DNA from: Clostridiales bacterium Firm_11 | Lineage (GTDB): Bacteria > Bacillota > Clostridia > Christensenellales > Aristaeellaceae | DNA: 64,000 nt | NCBI GenBank assembly: GCA_001604105.1 | Contig: LVAQ01000027.1 | Location: forward strand, 48,149-112,148 | Reading direction: 5' to 3' | Part shown: piece by piece, positions 6,915 through 15,891 of the stretch | How the letters are laid out: each line of letters begins with the position of its first letter | Numbering within the stretch: the first letter of the stretch is position 1 | The notes under the pieces: model-generated | The model's database searches: none | Told to the model about the DNA's origin: nothing | What the model saw: only the letters and a program-made list of their open reading frames with translations | Translations under genes and position numbers: made by a program

Positions 6915-8666
6915 TTATCCTTGTGCGGTGGGTGCGGGGGTAGGGGTGGGCGACGGCGATGATGTTAGCGCAGGCGTTGGCGTTTGGGTAGGCGCAGGCG
7001 TTGGCGTTGGGTCAGGCGAGGGAGTAGGCGTTGGGGGGTTGAGCACATCATCATAGATGGACATCAGCGTCTTTTCGCCTGCTTTGCCATCGGCATAAAT
7101 GCCGTTTGCGCGCTGATAAGCCTTCACGGCGCTTTGCGTACCGCTCAGGTAGGTGCCTGTGGGCGTTCCATTGTAGTACCCCAGCTCTTTGAGTTTCATT
7201 TGCAGCCAGTATACATCCTCACCGGTGCTGTTCTTCTTCAGCGTGCGGAAAGGCTGCGGCGGCATGCCCGTGCTGGAGTACTCAGGCGTGGGGGTCGGTT
7301 CGGGGGTTGTAATGGGCGTTTTGGAGTTCTTCCCAAGCGGTGGAGGTTTGATAGCCGCGCGCAGCTCCGGATCGTGCGCCAGACTTTCGGTGATGGTTAC
7401 GGTAACCCCTTCGCCGATGTTGTCATAGACCCATTTAGCGTCCGCCATCAACAGACGGATGCATCCGTGGGAAGCACGAGAACCAAGCATGTTGTAGCTT
7501 TTCACGTTCATCGCGTTGTTGTTGACCGAATTGTAAATGACTGAGTGGAACGCGATATACTCGTTAATGCGCGTCCAATACTGCGCATAGCTGCCGTACA
7601 GGCTGAAATAGCACCAGCGCGCCTTGCGCCCGGTAAGCACGAACTCGCCCAGATCACTATCTGTACCCACTTTGCCGGTAGAACATACCATGTAACGAAT
7701 GGGCACGGTAAACTCGCCCTGCTCATCCCGTTCATAAACAATGGTTACCTGATTTTTAACATCTACGGTCATCGCATAGGGGATGGGGGTGGGTTCGGGG
7801 GTTGGCCGTGGGGTAGCGCTGGCGTCCAGTGCCAAAGCATCGTCAAAGAGCATATTCCAGGTATCTTCGCCAGTGATACCATCCACCTTGAGCCCATTGA
7901 GCTGCTGAAACTGCCGCACGGCTTCCATGGTCTGGTTCATGTAATTGCCGCTGATGGGGCCGCTGAAATACCCCAAATCGGTCAGGCGTTGCTGTACAAG
8001 CTTGACCTGCTCACCCTTGGTGCCGCGCGTGAGTTTCTTGGAATAGGCCGCGTCATAGGCTGTACCGCCGTCTTTACCATCACTGGCGATCACCACGTCG
8101 TTGATATCGCCCATGTCGCCCTCCGGCGCGATGGTTGCCTGCGGGGCATCCTTGGCGCGGGCGCTGCCGCTGAACAGTTTTTGCTGGGTTGTGATATCGG
8201 CGCTGCCGGTCGCATCCAGATCATTCTGTGCCTGAAAGGTCTTGATGGCGCTGGTGGTGCCTTCCAGATAATTCCCGCTCAGCTTGCCATGATAATACCC
8301 TAGCGTGCTTAGAATTTCCTGTATGCGAAGCACATCATCTCCGCTATCGCCTGTGGTCAGCACGCGGTAATCCGCGTTCATCAGCATGGCTTCGGTCTGC
8401 CCGTCTACCACGCCGCTTTCTGTAAGGCCGTAATCCTTTTGGAATTGACGTACCGCGGCGCGCGTACCGTCCAGAAAGTTGCCGCTGATTTTGCCGCTGT
8501 AATAGCCAAGCGCCTTGAGCTGCTCCTGAATGGCGGCGACGGTATCCCCGCTGTCACCGTATTGCAAGGGACGGTAGCCCGCCGTTTCCGCACGCGCCGG
8601 ATCGGCCAGGGCGACTGTGCAGAGCACAAGCAATAGGAGAAGCGATAGGGTGATCAAGCGTTTCAT
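6915..8666 (-). CDS. L,D-transpeptidase with four peptidoglycan-binding repeats
   Basis: After a signal peptide (cleavage near ALADPARA) come three PG_binding_1 repeats (residues 35-95, 105-165, 212-275), each with LGYYSG/LGYF.G and GNY/GNF motifs. Next is a Pro-Thr linker, then a YkuD catalytic domain (about 297-430) with the histidine in FHSVIY (374) and the catalytic cysteine in SHGCIRL (399-405). A fourth binding repeat and a Pro/Thr/Ser-rich tail of about 40 residues end the protein. It should form 3-3 cross-links or attach proteins in the cell wall outside the membrane. The start at 8666 has GAGGTG at good distance; the ATG at 8678 is too close to it. Confidence 0.92.
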   Translation of the reverse strand: MKRLITLSLLLLLVLCTVALADPARAETAGYRPLQYGDSGDTVAAIQEQLKALGYYSGKISGNFLDGTRAAVRQFQKDYGLTESGVVDGQTEAMLMNADYRVLTTGDSGDDVLRIQEILSTLGYYHGKLSGNYLEGTTSAIKTFQAQNDLDATGSADITTQQKLFSGSARAKDAPQATIAPEGDMGDINDVVIASDGKDGGTAYDAAYSKKLTRGTKGEQVKLVQQRLTDLGYFSGPISGNYMNQTMEAVRQFQQLNGLKVDGITGEDTWNMLFDDALALDASATPRPTPEPTPIPYAMTVDVKNQVTIVYERDEQGEFTVPIRYMVCSTGKVGTDSDLGEFVLTGRKARWCYFSLYGSYAQYWTRINEYIAFHSVIYNSVNNNAMNVKSYNMLGSRASHGCIRLLMADAKWVYDNIGEGVTVTITESLAHDPELRAAIKPPPLGKNSKTPITTPEPTPTPEYSSTGMPPQPFRTLKKNSTGEDVYWLQMKLKELGYYNGTPTGTYLSGTQSAVKAYQRANGIYADGKAGEKTLMSIYDDVLNPPTPTPSPDPTPTPAPTQTPTPALTSSPSPTPTPAPTAQG

Positions 8667-8756
8667 CTGCACATACACCTCATGGATTTCTTTTGGAAAG
8701 ACCTTTCGCGCGTAAGGCGGTATCTCCCTGCCGCCTGCACAGCAGAGATCAAAAAT

Positions 8757-9548
8757 TTACAGGTATGGAATCATCGCCGAAAGGCGGGGGAACGTCAACT
8801 GCGGCTTGACGGGGGAGGTTTCTACATCCGCAAGGGTGGCCTCGCCCGTGAGCACAAGAATGCTTGTGATACCAAAGTTTACGCCCGTGGCAATATCGGT
8901 ATAGAGCCGATCACCCACCATGGCAAGCTGGTGCGGCAATAGCGCCGTTACGCGCAGCGCTTCTTCCACGATGCCCGCATTGGGTTTGCCGACGACGACA
9001 TCCGGTCGCCTGCCGGTACTGGCTTCAATGAAGGCGATGATGGCGCCGATATCCGGCGCGAAGCCTGTTTCTGTGGGGCAGTTAAAATCTGGGTGGGTGG
9101 CAATGTAGGGAAGCCCCGCGCGCACAAAATCACAAACGCGGGTCAGTTTCGCATAGGTTAAGGTGGTATCATAGCCGATGAGCACATAATCCGGCGCGGT
9201 TTCTTCATGGAGCACTCCCAGTTGCGTCAGCTCTTCGCGCAGTTCGGGGTTGCCCAGCACATAGGCGCGTTTGCCTGCAAAATGGTTTAGCGCATAGCGC
9301 GCCGTAGCCTGCCCGGAGGTGAGCACATTGAGAAACGGCGCTTTCACACCCATGCGGCGCAGTTTCTCCCCATAGGCAGCGCCGGAGCGACTGGAATTGT
9401 TGGTCAAAAACAGTGCGTTGCGCCCGGTTTCGTTCAGCTTATCCAGAAAAGCCAGCGAACCATCCAGCAGGTTCTCCCCAAGGTAAAAAGTACCGTCCAT
9501 ATCCAGCAGAAAACAGCGGATGGGTTCGAGTGCCGCGCGGATATTCAT
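8757..9548 (-). CDS. HAD-superfamily subclass IIA phosphatase (NagD-like)
   Basis: The 263-residue protein shows the HAD motifs in order: DMDGT (nucleophile Asp, residue 17), TNNSS, the GKPN lysine and GDRLYTD. The large cap between motifs II and III is of type C2A, as in NagD, AraL and PGP. Such enzymes dephosphorylate sugar phosphates, nucleotides or damaged metabolites; the substrate cannot be told here. GGAGG precedes the ATG by about six bases. It lies 90 bases beyond the start of the L,D-transpeptidase gene on the same strand, so the two could share a transcript. Confidence 0.88.
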   Translation of the reverse strand: MNIRAALEPIRCFLLDMDGTFYLGENLLDGSLAFLDKLNETGRNALFLTNNSSRSGAAYGEKLRRMGVKAPFLNVLTSGQATARYALNHFAGKRAYVLGNPELREELTQLGVLHEETAPDYVLIGYDTTLTYAKLTRVCDFVRAGLPYIATHPDFNCPTETGFAPDIGAIIAFIEASTGRRPDVVVGKPNAGIVEEALRVTALLPHQLAMVGDRLYTDIATGVNFGITSILVLTGEATLADVETSPVKPQLTFPRLSAMIPYL

Positions 9549-9709
9549 ACAGGACCTCCAGTGATGTAGATATACGTGGAATCAGCATGGGTAAAGGTAG
9601 CGTTGCTACCCACGATGAACCTTGACGCGTTTGCCCGGCTGCCGCGGGTAGGGTCTGCGCTTGCGTGCCGCACCATTGTACCATATTGCACGACCAATGC
9701 AAAGCGCGC

Positions 9710-10609
9710 CTAATTGCCCGGCCTGCGGCTCAGTTTGCGGTAGGCGGCGGGCGTAAGCCCGAAAAAGCGATGGAATACACGGTCAAAATAGGCGGTGCTG
9801 GTGAAACCGGCTTCCACGGCGATATCGGTCACAGGCGCCGCGGTGGAGAGCAGGCGGCTGCGCGCATGACGCAGGCGATACTGGTTCAAATAGGCGATGG
9901 GGGTTGTTTGGACTCCGCTGCGAAAACAACGCAGCGCCTCACTTTTGCTGATGCTTGCGCTAGAGGCGATATCCGCCAGGGTAAGCTTAGCGGCGAAGTT
10001 GCGCTCGATGAAGGCGATCATCTTTTGCAGGCGCGCGTGCATCAGGGTACTGCATGCCGCGCGCGCCAGCGGGGTCAGCTCCGCGCGATGTTCAAACACC
10101 CGCGCCCATAGCGAGCATACGATGGCGTGGATGCGAAGTTCGGTGGTGGGCGAAAGCTGCTGCGCGGTTGCAGAAAGCGCACGCAGATCATCAACCGTTG
10201 CGATTTGCCATGGCACACTTGGACGCAGGATGACATGCGAACAGCCCGCGGATAAAAAGGGCGCGACAAATTTCTTGTGAAGCGCGCTCTCTTGGGGCGC
10301 GATGAACTCCGGCATAAACAGGATGCTGGCGATATCCGCGGAGGAAGGCGCGCAGAAACTGTGGATGACCCCGGATTGGATAAACACAGCCTCGCCGGCC
10401 GCAAGGGAAACCAGATCGCTCCCCAGCATACAATGCGCCACCCCTGCTTCCACAAGCACCAGCTCAACCTCACGGTGCCAGTGCCATGGGATGGCGGAGG
10501 GATCATCCGTCAGGCGGGAATGATAGCAGGTAAAGGGGAACTGCTCTGTGCCGTGCACGGCAAGCTCCCTCAGCGTCTCATCGGTATAGATCGGGCCGCA
10601 AGGTTGCAT
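9710..10609 (-). CDS. AraC-family transcriptional regulator
   Basis: The 299-residue protein has an N-terminal cupin sensor domain (IPWHWHREVELVLVEAG, residues about 37-53, with the usual HxH pattern and a later SGVIHSF). Its C-terminal pair of helix-turn-helix units (about 190-295) ends in the AraC signature TDIAVEAGFTSTAYFDRVFHR. The start at 10609 follows AGGAGG at nine bases; the upstream ATG at 10702 would run through the regulatory region. It is divergent from an MFS transporter, the classical arrangement of an AraC activator and its target. The ligand is unknown, probably the transported compound or a sugar. Confidence 0.9.
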   Translation of the reverse strand: MQPCGPIYTDETLRELAVHGTEQFPFTCYHSRLTDDPSAIPWHWHREVELVLVEAGVAHCMLGSDLVSLAAGEAVFIQSGVIHSFCAPSSADIASILFMPEFIAPQESALHKKFVAPFLSAGCSHVILRPSVPWQIATVDDLRALSATAQQLSPTTELRIHAIVCSLWARVFEHRAELTPLARAACSTLMHARLQKMIAFIERNFAAKLTLADIASSASISKSEALRCFRSGVQTTPIAYLNQYRLRHARSRLLSTAAPVTDIAVEAGFTSTAYFDRVFHRFFGLTPAAYRKLSRRPGN

Positions 10610-10640
10610 CGATATATCGCCTCCTGTATGCGCATGGCGA

Positions 10641-10698
10641 TATTGTACAACAATCGGGCAAGATTGTGCAAGATTTTTGCGATGGCTTGGGATATAAT
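10641..10698. promoter_or_regulatory. Divergent araC/MFS control region with tandem half-sites
   Basis: GCAAGATT occurs at 10658-10665 and again at 10668-10675, a direct repeat with a 10-base period as expected for AraC-type binding. The MFS gene has a good -10 (TATAAT, 10693-10698) but no -35; the second half-site sits where it should be. On the other strand TTGCAC (10671-10666) and TACAAT (10647-10642), 18 bases apart, could serve the regulator gene. A TTGTACAA palindrome is at 10643-10650. Confidence 0.5.
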
Positions 10699-10733
10699 GC
10701 AATTCGAACAGGGATATCGCGAGGGAGGATCTT

Positions 10734-11936
10734 ATGGTAACGTTACTGTTGGTTGTAATTTATGCTGCTTTTATCAGCCTTGGGTTGCCGGATGCCATAC
10801 TGGGTTCGGCTTGGCCTACGATGTATGTGAGCCTTGGCGTTCCGGTGGGCGCCGCGGGGCTGGTGACTACCATTACGGCCGGGGGTACCATCGTTTCCAG
10901 CTTAATGAGCGCCAAGGTGATACGCCGCTTTGGCACCGGGAAGGTTACGTTATTCAGCGTTTCACTCACAGCGATTGCGCTGTTCGGCTTTTCGATATCG
11001 ACATCACTCTGGATGCTATGCCTGTGGGCGATTCCCTACGGGCTGGGCGCGGGGAGTGTGGATACGGCGCTGAACAACTATGTGGCGGTGCATTACAAAG
11101 CGCGCCACATGAACTGGCTGCATTGCTTCTGGGGCGTAGGCGCGTCCATCGGCCCTTATTTGATGGGGCTTTACCTGATGAGCGGTTTTACATGGAACGC
11201 AGGGTACCGCACCATTGGACTGATTCAGGTCGCGCTGGCGATAGGGCTTGCGGCGGCGCTGCCCCTGTGGCGGCTTAAGGATAGCAACCAGGAGGACGCG
11301 CAGAAGGCAGATAGCCTGCGCCTGTGGGACGCGTTCAAGCTCCCCGGCGCCAAGCAGATTTTTCTGGCGTTCTTCTGCTACTGCGCGCTGGAGGGCACGG
11401 CAGGCCTTTGGGCGAGCAGCTACATGGTGCTGGTGCGCGGGGTGAGTGCCGAGCGTGCGGCGCAGATGGCATCGCTGTACTTTTTGGGGATTACTGCTGG
11501 GCGTTTCCTTTCCGGCTTTATATCCGCACGGCTGAACAACCGGCATATGGTAAGGCTTGGACAGGGGATTATCGTGCTGGGCGTACTGCTGATGTTCCTG
11601 CCGCTTGGCAACGTGTGGCTGTATGCGGCGCTGCTGCTCATTGGGCTTGGCAGCGCACCCATATTCCCCGCATTGCTGCATGAAACGCCGCGCAACTTTG
11701 GCCGCGAGCAATCCCAAATGCTCATCGGCATGCAGATGGCGGCCGCCTACACGGGCGCAACCCTGATGCCGCCTCTCTTTGGGCTGGTGGGGCAGTATCT
11801 GGGGGTGTGGCTGTATCCGTTCTTCATAATGCTGTATGCGTTGATCATGATGTTGACGACGGAGCGCGCTACCCGTGTGTTCAATGGAAAGAAGACGGTT
11901 TGTGTGACGGGTAGCGATGGGCGGCAGGATGCCTGA
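10734..11936 (+). CDS. Major facilitator superfamily transporter
   Basis: This is a 400-residue membrane protein with about twelve hydrophobic segments. The first helix motif (FISLGLPDAILGSAWPTMY) and the loop KVIRRFGTGKV between helices 2 and 3 are typical of MFS permeases of the FucP/YfkF-like group. GAGGGAGG precedes the start. Divergence from the AraC regulator suggests induction by its substrate, perhaps a sugar or drug. The direction of transport cannot be told from the sequence. Confidence 0.85.
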   Translation: MVTLLLVVIYAAFISLGLPDAILGSAWPTMYVSLGVPVGAAGLVTTITAGGTIVSSLMSAKVIRRFGTGKVTLFSVSLTAIALFGFSISTSLWMLCLWAIPYGLGAGSVDTALNNYVAVHYKARHMNWLHCFWGVGASIGPYLMGLYLMSGFTWNAGYRTIGLIQVALAIGLAAALPLWRLKDSNQEDAQKADSLRLWDAFKLPGAKQIFLAFFCYCALEGTAGLWASSYMVLVRGVSAERAAQMASLYFLGITAGRFLSGFISARLNNRHMVRLGQGIIVLGVLLMFLPLGNVWLYAALLLIGLGSAPIFPALLHETPRNFGREQSQMLIGMQMAAAYTGATLMPPLFGLVGQYLGVWLYPFFIMLYALIMMLTTERATRVFNGKKTVCVTGSDGRQDA

Positions 11937-12000
11937 AAGCGTTGGTTGGTTTGGGCGTTATGATGATGTAAAATGCATCCGCTGGTAAGCTTGGGATAAA

Positions 12001-12034
12001 AGAAAAAGACCGCTTTTGCAGCGGGCTTTTTCTT
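12001..12034 (+). terminator. Hairpin terminator after the MFS gene
   Basis: GAAAAAGACCGC and GCGGGCTTTTTC form a stem around a short loop and end in a T-rich tract. It closes the MFS transcript 65 bases after the stop. Confidence 0.7.
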
Positions 12035-12244
12035 ATGCCAAATTATGGTACGTTGTTGCTTTTTGAGGTGGCAAAATATATAATGAGCGATATAAGGATG
12101 GCAACTGTTGATTCGTAAGTGAGTGAGTATTCTGTTATACTCGGTGCTGCTTTGTTCATATTTGTAATCAATATAAGTTGCTACTGCTAATCAAAATTGT
12201 TGATAGACTTATTGAAATGCTATAGACAAAGAAGGAGTATGAAC

Positions 12245-12862
12245 GTGTTTTCATTTCAGAATAGCAGAAGAATAACTTTGTTAGCATTAGCAATAACATT
12301 GTTATTAATTAGCACCACAGCACACGCAAAGAACGTTGGCGTTATTTCCATCGATGAATCAAGCAACTGTGTTGTTCTGACGAGAGAAGACCATTCTCCG
12401 AAAGTGTATACCGGAGGTTTATCCCAAGGGCATTTCAACCGTACTTTCAGTAAATCGCCTGACTTGATTGCATATGTGATTTATCCAAAAGGTCCATCAT
12501 GTCTTATTTATGATACTCCAACAGACCAAGATATCATTAAGGATATTGTTGAAGCAGGCAATCTCTATAGCTATTCTGAATCCATAAAGGACTATTGGTA
12601 CGCAGTTGGCTGTGACTATGTAGAGGTAGAGTGTATTTCAGTTCTTCAAGGTGATGGCATTGTAATGTATTTCACGGTGGGAAGAAGGGCATGGAAGAGC
12701 ATCAGCTTTTTTTATAGTAAAGATGATGAGAAAAGATCAATAACGATTTGCTTTGATGATTACGAGGACATTCCAGTTTGGAACACTTACATTGGGAAAT
12801 TTGTTGGGGAAATTGTCTTCAATGTTGAGATTTCGATAGCAAACGTTGAGCTTGTTGTATGA
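12245..12862 (+). CDS. Secreted protein of unknown function, AT-rich
   Basis: I do not recognise this protein of about 205 residues. It begins with a signal peptide (hydrophobic core LLALAITLLLIS, cleavage near TAHA/KNV). The mature part is rich in Ile, Tyr and Asp/Glu, with no repeat, membrane helix or catalytic motif. GTG at 12245 has AAGGAG at seven bases and is preferred; ATG at 12239 is only one base from it. Codons end mostly in A or T, unlike the GC-rich codons of the neighbours, and the preceding 200 bases are also AT-rich, which suggests recent transfer. It lies 76 bases before the next small secreted protein. Confidence 0.6.
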   Translation: MFSFQNSRRITLLALAITLLLISTTAHAKNVGVISIDESSNCVVLTREDHSPKVYTGGLSQGHFNRTFSKSPDLIAYVIYPKGPSCLIYDTPTDQDIIKDIVEAGNLYSYSESIKDYWYAVGCDYVEVECISVLQGDGIVMYFTVGRRAWKSISFFYSKDDEKRSITICFDDYEDIPVWNTYIGKFVGEIVFNVEISIANVELVV

Positions 12863-12938
12863 CACGATTCCAACATATACTGTGATAAATCTCAACCATA
12901 GCCTTTCTACCCAACACCAAAATCGGAGGGAACATCCC

Positions 12939-13289
12939 ATGTTGCGAAAGAAGTCTGCGCTCGTTCTCATCATCATGATTGCCATTGTTTGCTGCGTGCC
13001 CTCCGCCGCCGCGGCGCGGTATGATCTTTCCGCGTTAAGCGACAGCGATCTCCTGTCGCTCTATCAATCGCTGCTAGAGGAGGCGGATGTACGCGGCATC
13101 GATATCACAGATGCCAACAGCACAACCGCCTCAACAAAGCAGGAAGCCATGGTATGGGTGCCGAAATCAGGCAAGAAATACCACAGCAAAAGCACTTGCA
13201 GCAACATGAAAAACCCGTCCGAAGTGACGCTATCCATGGCGAAAAAGCTGGGTTACGGCGCTTGCAGCAAATGCAACCCGCCAAAGTGA
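12939..13289 (+). CDS. Small secreted protein with Cys-rich YHSKSTC...CSKC module
   Basis: The 116-residue product has a signal peptide (MLRKKSALVLIIMIAIVCC...AAAARYD), a short helical DLSALSDSDLLSLYQSLLEE segment, and a C-terminal module. That module reads VWVPKSGKKYHSKSTC, then SNMKNPSEVTLSMAKKLGYGACSKC. A cysteine, a histidine and a CxxC pair could bind a metal. The module is common at the ends of secreted clostridial proteins and nucleases; its role is not known to me. GGAGGG precedes the ATG at 12939. Base composition returns to GC-rich here, unlike the gene just before. Confidence 0.7.
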   Translation: MLRKKSALVLIIMIAIVCCVPSAAAARYDLSALSDSDLLSLYQSLLEEADVRGIDITDANSTTASTKQEAMVWVPKSGKKYHSKSTCSNMKNPSEVTLSMAKKLGYGACSKCNPPK

Positions 13290-13346
13290 CAGGCGGTTCA
13301 TGAGGGAACCCCATGCCGCAGGTTTTCATAAATGCATAGGGAAACC

Positions 13347-13386
13347 AAAGCCCCCGCAAAGCAATATGCTTACCTGCGGGGGCTTT
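13347..13386. terminator. Bidirectional hairpin between convergent genes
   Basis: AAAGCCCCCGCA and TGCGGGGGCTTT form a 12-bp stem with a 16-base loop between the secreted protein and the convergent ABC transporter operon. Confidence 0.75.
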
Positions 13387-13421
13387 GATGATTTATGAAC
13401 GGGATGGTAATAACCCGCGCA

Positions 13422-14144
13422 CTAGAGCACCTTGCGGAGGAAATCCTGCGTGCGCGGATTTTGCGCGTTTTCAAAGATGGCGCTGGGCGTGCCTTCTTCC
13501 AGTACCACGCCCGCGTCCATAAACAGCACGCGATCGCCTACCTCTTTGGCAAAGCCCATTTCATGGGTCACCACCACCATGGTCATACCGTCCAGCGCGA
13601 GGGCTTTCATGACTTCCAGCACTTCGCCGACCATCTCGGGATCAAGCGCGCTCGTCGGTTCGTCAAAGAGCATCACATCAGGGTTCATGGCCAGCGCGCG
13701 CACGATGGCAATGCGCTGCTGCTGCCCGCCGGAAAGCTGCTTGGGGAAGGCGTTTGCCTTCTCCGGAAGCCCGACGCGGTTGAGCAGTTCCATGGCGCGC
13801 TCCTGCGCCTGCGCCTTGGTAAGCAGCTTGTGCGTGATGGGCGCAAGGGTGATGTTATCCATCACGCTTAGGTGCGGGAAAAGATTGAATTGCTGGAAAA
13901 CCATCCCCATGCGGCGGCGCAGGGCGTCGATATCCGCTTTGGGGGCGGTAATCTCCGTGCCTTCAAAGAAAATCTGACCGCCTGTGGGCTTCTCCAGAAG
14001 GTTCAGGCAGCGCAGAAACGTACTCTTGCCGCTGCCCGATGGGCCGATGATGACCACCTTTTCCCCGGGGCTGATGTGCTGATCGATCCCGTTGAGCACC
14101 TTGAGCTCGCCAAAGTGCTTGTGGAGGTTGTTAACGGTTATCAC
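13422..14144 (-). CDS. Polar amino-acid ABC transporter, ATP-binding subunit
   Basis: This 240-residue ATPase of the GlnQ/HisP type has Walker [10 protein letters not shown], the Q-loop [12 protein letters not shown], signature LSGGQQQR, Walker [13 protein letters not shown] and the H-loop VVTHEMGF. It powers import of a polar amino acid with the permease and binding protein encoded just upstream on the same strand. It overlaps the permease gene by 14 bases, so the two are probably translationally coupled. Gene order on the transcript is binding protein, permease, ATPase. Confidence 0.95.
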   Translation of the reverse strand: MITVNNLHKHFGELKVLNGIDQHISPGEKVVIIGPSGSGKSTFLRCLNLLEKPTGGQIFFEGTEITAPKADIDALRRRMGMVFQQFNLFPHLSVMDNITLAPITHKLLTKAQAQERAMELLNRVGLPEKANAFPKQLSGGQQQRIAIVRALAMNPDVMLFDEPTSALDPEMVGEVLEVMKALALDGMTMVVVTHEMGFAKEVGDRVLFMDAGVVLEEGTPSAIFENAQNPRTQDFLRKVL

Positions 14145-14916
14145 CCTGACGCAGCCTCCTTTCCAGCTTGCCCAGCAGGTGGGTGAGCACGCCTGTCACA
14201 ATCAGATACAGGATGCCCGATACAATATAGGGTGTAAAGGCGCTGTACGTTTTACTGCGGATGTAGTCGCCCGCTTTGGTAAGCTCGGTCAGCGCAATAT
14301 AGGCCAGAATAGAGGTTTCCTTGATGAGTGTGATAAACTCATTGCAAAGCGCAGGCAAGGCGGTTTTCAGCGCCTGCGGGAAGATGATCAGCCGCATGGT
14401 TTGCCATGGAGATAGCCCCAGCGAGCGCCCCGCTTCGGTCTGCCCCTTATCCACGCTTAAAATGCCGCTGCGGATGATCTCGCTCACATAGGCGGCACTG
14501 TTGATGCCGCAGGCGATTACCCCGATGATCACGCGATCGATGGCGATGGAGCCGAACAAGCCGAAGTTGATAATGAGCACCTGGAGCAGCATGGGCGTAC
14601 CGCGGATGACGCCGATGTATATGCCGGCAATCTTCTCCAGCGGCTTTACGCCGCTCAGCCGCATCATGGCCAGCAACATGCCCAGCGCCAGCCCAAAGAG
14701 CGCCGCAAAAAAGGAGACCTCCAGCGTGATGCCCAGCCCCCGCAGGTAGTTTTGCCAGCGGTTATTAAACAGCACATTCTGGTAGATTTCCTTGTACAGG
14801 TTCTCCCAGAAGTTCAAATCCCCTGCGATGGCTTTATCCTTGATGAGCAGCCACCATTGATCAAACTGATTGACGCTGGCTGCCTGCGCGCTGCTCAGCA
14901 TAAGCGTTGAAAGCAT
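14131..14916 (-). CDS. Polar amino-acid ABC transporter, permease
   Basis: This is a 261-residue HisM/GlnP-type permease. Residues from about 60 hold several membrane helices. The family motif [18 protein letters not shown] and the EAA loop ([22 protein letters not shown]), which docks on the ATPase, are clear. The N-terminal 55 residues are an extra soluble or signal-like stretch, longer than in most permeases (about 220 residues). An alternative internal start cannot be excluded. Only one permease gene is present, so the transporter should work as a homodimer. Confidence 0.93.
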   Translation of the reverse strand: MLSTLMLSSAQAASVNQFDQWWLLIKDKAIAGDLNFWENLYKEIYQNVLFNNRWQNYLRGLGITLEVSFFAALFGLALGMLLAMMRLSGVKPLEKIAGIYIGVIRGTPMLLQVLIINFGLFGSIAIDRVIIGVIACGINSAAYVSEIIRSGILSVDKGQTEAGRSLGLSPWQTMRLIIFPQALKTALPALCNEFITLIKETSILAYIALTELTKAGDYIRSKTYSAFTPYIVSGILYLIVTGVLTHLLGKLERRLRQGDNR

Positions 14917-14984
14917 AATCCCCCTCCGATTGCGTTGCGTGCGGCACTTCTGCCGCGGGTAGGCCTGGCTGGAAACGTAAGGAA

Positions 14985-15014
14985 AGCGGGAAGGTGGCTC
15001 ACCGCCCTCCCGCT
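14985..15014 (-). terminator. Intercistronic hairpin after the binding-protein gene
   Basis: AGCGGGA and TCCCGCT with inner GGTG/CACC pairs form a stem between the binding-protein and permease genes, followed on the minus strand by TTTCCTT. Such partial terminators raise the level of binding protein over membrane subunits. Confidence 0.55.
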
Positions 15015-15044
15015 AGCGTTACCGGTTATGTAGCGATGCCGGGG

Positions 15045-15803
15045 TTATTCCACATCCGCGGCGCCGTAGATATCCCATTTGGCGACAAGCTCGTCGATGG
15101 TGCCATCGGCAATCAACGTCTCAATAGCCGCATTGATCTTGGCCTTGAGTTCATCCTGACCCTTGGGGATCGCGATGCCGTAGTACTCTACGCCAAAGCT
15201 GACAGCAGGGGCAACGGTGAGGGAAGCGTCATTCAGCTCGGCAAGGATTGCCTTGGCGACGGGGGTATCTGTGATCACAGCGTCCAGCTTGTTACCGGCC
15301 AGATCCAGCACGGCATCCAGCGCCTTGGTGTAGGGATATACTTTATCCGCATCAGTGCTGGCTTCGGCAGCTTCAATGCCGATGGTGCCGCTCTGCGAGC
15401 CGATCTTTTTGCCCGCGAGGCTGGCGTTATCGGTGATATCGCTATCAACCTTGACGATGCAGCTTTGGCTGTCCTGGAGGTAGGGGACGGAGAAGTCCAC
15501 ATTGGCTAGGCGTTCTTCGGTGATGTAGAAGCCGGAGATGCCAATATCATAAAGGCCGGTTTGCACACCGATCACAATGCTGTCAAAGCTTGTGGCTTCA
15601 AAAACGATTTCCATCCCGATGAGCTCGGCGATGGCGGCCGCCAGATCCGCGTCAAACCCGATGACGTTGCCCGCGTCGTCCATGGATTCAAAGGGCGGGA
15701 AATCCGGGCTTGTGCCGGCCTTGAGCGTGGTGGTTTCCGCAAGGGCGGCTACGTTGACAAGCGCCAGCATGAGCGCGATGATCAGGGCGATGATTTTCTT
15801 CAT
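15045..15803 (-). CDS. Polar amino-acid ABC transporter, substrate-binding protein
   Basis: The 252-residue protein has a signal peptide (MKKIIALIIALMLALVNVAALAE) and a periplasmic-binding fold of the SBP_bac_3 family (TSPDFPPFES, GFDADLAAAIAELIG, DIGISGFYITEERLANVDFS). It should capture an amino acid outside the cell and pass it to the permease. The cleavage site ALA/E has no lipobox cysteine, unusual for a Gram-positive binding protein. The start at 15803 follows AGGAGGG; the ATG at 15824 has no such site. A consensus promoter lies 45 bases upstream. Confidence 0.93.
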   Translation of the reverse strand: MKKIIALIIALMLALVNVAALAETTTLKAGTSPDFPPFESMDDAGNVIGFDADLAAAIAELIGMEIVFEATSFDSIVIGVQTGLYDIGISGFYITEERLANVDFSVPYLQDSQSCIVKVDSDITDNASLAGKKIGSQSGTIGIEAAEASTDADKVYPYTKALDAVLDLAGNKLDAVITDTPVAKAILAELNDASLTVAPAVSFGVEYYGIAIPKGQDELKAKINAAIETLIADGTIDELVAKWDIYGAADVE

Positions 15804-15847
15804 GAAAGGTACCCTCCTGCACAATCATTTTCGTATGGGATGTGCAT

Positions 15848-15876
15848 AGTATACATCGCGTATCCCGGATTGTCAA
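15848..15876 (-). promoter_or_regulatory. Consensus promoter of the amino-acid transporter operon
   Basis: On the minus strand TTGACA (15876-15871) and TATACT (15853-15848) are 17 bases apart, 45 bases before the binding-protein start and just after the fumarase beta stop. Confidence 0.75.
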
Positions 15877-15891
15877 CAGAATATTGTATAA

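Noticed and set aside
6933..7050. Short tandem repeats suggesting a CRISPR or satellite array
   Set aside because: They encode the Pro-Thr-rich tail of the L,D-transpeptidase; the periodicity is codon-level.
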